Assembly: GCA_030452365.1 (NCBI GenBank)
Contig: JAKDMK010000017.1
Location: forward strand, 1-14,545
DNA length: 14,545 nt
Reading direction: 5' to 3'
From: Nitrococcus sp.
GTDB taxonomy: Bacteria; Pseudomonadota; Gammaproteobacteria; Nitrococcales; Nitrococcaceae
Of this stretch, positions 13,427 to 14,545 are shown piece by piece; position 1 is the first letter of the stretch, and every line of letters begins with the position of its first letter. Position numbers and translations under genes: made by a program. Below the pieces are notes generated by a model. It searched no databases. It was not told where the DNA came from and was given only the letters and a program-made list of their open reading frames with translations.

Positions 13427-14392
13427 ATGCTTATCAACTGCGTCGTCTATCAGGAAGGCAAGAAGCTGCGGGACATTCAGATCTCGGAGATCAGCAACTA
13501 TGTCAAAATGCCGGACTGCTTCGTTTGGGTCGCGCTGCGCGACGCCGAGCCCTCCGAGCTGGACCGATTGCAGGTGGAATTTCAGCTCCATGAGCTTGCG
13601 GTGGAGGATGCCCAGCACGGTCACCAACGTCCCAAGGTCGAGGAGTACGATGGCTCGCTGTTCGTCGTCATACACACCATCGAGTTGGTGGACGGCGAGA
13701 TCCACAAGGGCGAGCTGAACGTATTCGTCGGCGCGAACTACGTACTCTCGGTGCGCAATCACAGCCAGCGCGCATTCCTGAACGTGCGTGCGCGCTGCGA
13801 GAGCGAGCCGCAGCTGCTGCGCCTGGGCTCCGCCTTCGTGCTCTATGCGCTCATGGACGCGGTGGTCGACCGCTATTTCCCGGTGGCCGAGGAGCTGGAG
13901 ATGGAGCTTGAGACCATCGAGGAGCAGATGCTCGCCCAGGGTACCGAGCGCAGCAGCATCCAGCGCCTCTATCAGCTAAAGCGCAAGGCGACGATACTCA
14001 AGCACGCCGTCGCGCCGCTGATGGAGGCGACAGGGCGCCTGTTTGGCGGTCGCGTGCCCACGCCTTTTGGTCACACCCATGATTACTTCCGCGACGTCTA
14101 CGATCATCTCCAGCGCATCAACACCTCCATCGATACCATCCGTGAGACCATCGCGACGGCCATCCAGGTCAATCTGTCCATGGTCGCCATCGACGAGGCC
14201 GAGGTGAACAAGCGCCTCGCCGCGTGGGCAGCCATATTCGCGGCGGCGACCGTCCTTGCCGGGATCTGGGGCATGAACTTCGAGTTCATGCCCGAGCTGA
14301 AGTGGAAGTATGGCTATGCGGCTGCGCTAGGGGTCATCGCGACAGTCTGCGGATATCTTTATTACCGGTTCCGGCGCGCCGGCTGGCTGTAG
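13427..14392 (+). CDS. corA: CorA-type magnesium/cobalt transporter
   Basis: This encodes 321 residues, the usual CorA length. The N-terminal cytoplasmic alpha/beta domain ('VWVALRDAEPSELDRLQVEF', then 'VEEYDGSLFVVIHTIEL', then 'LNVFVGANYVLSVRNH') is followed by the long stalk helix ('LEMELETIEEQML', then 'LYQLKRKATILKHAVAPLME'). Next come the first membrane helix 'IFAAATVLAGIWGMNFEFMP', which ends in the signature GMN (282-284), the periplasmic 'MPEL' loop, and a second helix ending in the basic 'YYRFRRAGWL'. CorA forms a pentameric channel for Mg2+, and also Co2+ and Ni2+, gated by cytoplasmic Mg2+. The ATG at 13427 has GGAG eight bases upstream; the frame is open to 13307, but that part is not protein-like. 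It stands 159 bases behind arfB and is probably transcribed separately. Confidence 0.95.
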   Translation: MLINCVVYQEGKKLRDIQISEISNYVKMPDCFVWVALRDAEPSELDRLQVEFQLHELAVEDAQHGHQRPKVEEYDGSLFVVIHTIELVDGEIHKGELNVFVGANYVLSVRNHSQRAFLNVRARCESEPQLLRLGSAFVLYALMDAVVDRYFPVAEELEMELETIEEQMLAQGTERSSIQRLYQLKRKATILKHAVAPLMEATGRLFGGRVPTPFGHTHDYFRDVYDHLQRINTSIDTIRETIATAIQVNLSMVAIDEAEVNKRLAAWAAIFAAATVLAGIWGMNFEFMPELKWKYGYAAALGVIATVCGYLYYRFRRAGWL

Positions 14393-14484
14393 GCGAGCCC
14401 AGTCCGCAATCATGGCATCGCTGAGCGCGCAAGAACGAGCCAATGACTCCCACTCTCTTGCGGGCGGTTCATAGCGCTCGCCTA
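14390..14484. repeat. Nested inverted repeats downstream of corA
   Basis: TAGGCGAGC (14390-14398, starting at the corA stop) pairs with GCTCGCCTA (14476-14484). Inside it, CGCAAGA (14428-14434) pairs with TCTTGCG (14456-14462). A structured RNA or a recombination-site remnant is possible. No T run follows, so it is not a typical intrinsic terminator. Confidence 0.4.
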
Positions 14485-14545
14485 ACAAATTTGCTCTTGA
14501 CCCACGAGCCAGATCTTAATACCTGGTAACTACTCACCCCCTCCT

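Noticed and set aside
14481..14490. CCTAAC near the right edge as the start of an integron attC site
   Set aside because: The window ends about 55 bases later and no GTTRRRY partner can be seen; the match alone is too short.
1..14545. CRISPR array or insertion sequence
   Set aside because: No regularly spaced direct repeats and no transposase motif were found in any frame inspected.

Overview
The window is high-GC bacterial DNA with short intergenic gaps, Shine-Dalgarno-type ribosome sites and ATGA/GTGA gene overlaps. The gene content (ArfB, CorA, a YajD-like HNH protein, a SCO/CtaG-like pair, an ECF sigma operon, a DUF5666 lipoprotein) points to a beta- or gammaproteobacterium. No species can be named. 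No tRNA, rRNA, CRISPR array or intact transposase was seen.

Left end (1-2782): the C-terminal part of a probable SCO-type copper chaperone overlaps a six-helix CtaG-like membrane protein, which looks like the tail of a cytochrome oxidase assembly locus. Facing them is a tight minus-strand operon: a ferritin-like Tat/lipoprotein, an exported c-type cytochrome (GTGA overlap) and an ECF sigma factor (GTG start just past the cytochrome stop). No anti-sigma gene is adjacent.

Accessory strip (about 2790-5200): this part has lower GC in places and is full of debris. It holds an HTH regulator with a small overlapping ORF upstream, about 370 bases without a gene but with several inverted repeats, a HicB/HicA toxin-antitoxin remnant that looks like a deletion fusion, and a truncated, frameshifted AlbA_2/HATPase-type gene. 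It reads as a decayed island or cassette region.

Centre (5352-8714): a 970-residue fusion of an enoyl-CoA hydratase (both catalytic glutamates kept) and a crotonyl/acryloyl-CoA reductase. It strongly resembles the last two modules of propionyl-CoA synthase (Pcs) but has no acyl-CoA synthetase module. It should convert 3-hydroxypropionyl-CoA (or a similar 3-hydroxyacyl-CoA) through the enoyl-CoA to the saturated acyl-CoA in one polypeptide. This is the most notable gene of the window. A YajD-like HNH protein follows.

Right part (8761-14545): an acidic DUF5666-repeat lipoprotein lies on the minus strand. Immediately upstream of it is a truncated, frameshifted remnant of what appears to be a DUF6502 gene, whose stop still overlaps the DUF5666 start. 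Then come an App1-type phosphatase (plus), a four-helix membrane protein (minus), the ribosome rescue factor ArfB (plus) and a CorA magnesium/cobalt transporter (plus). A set of nested inverted repeats follows corA.
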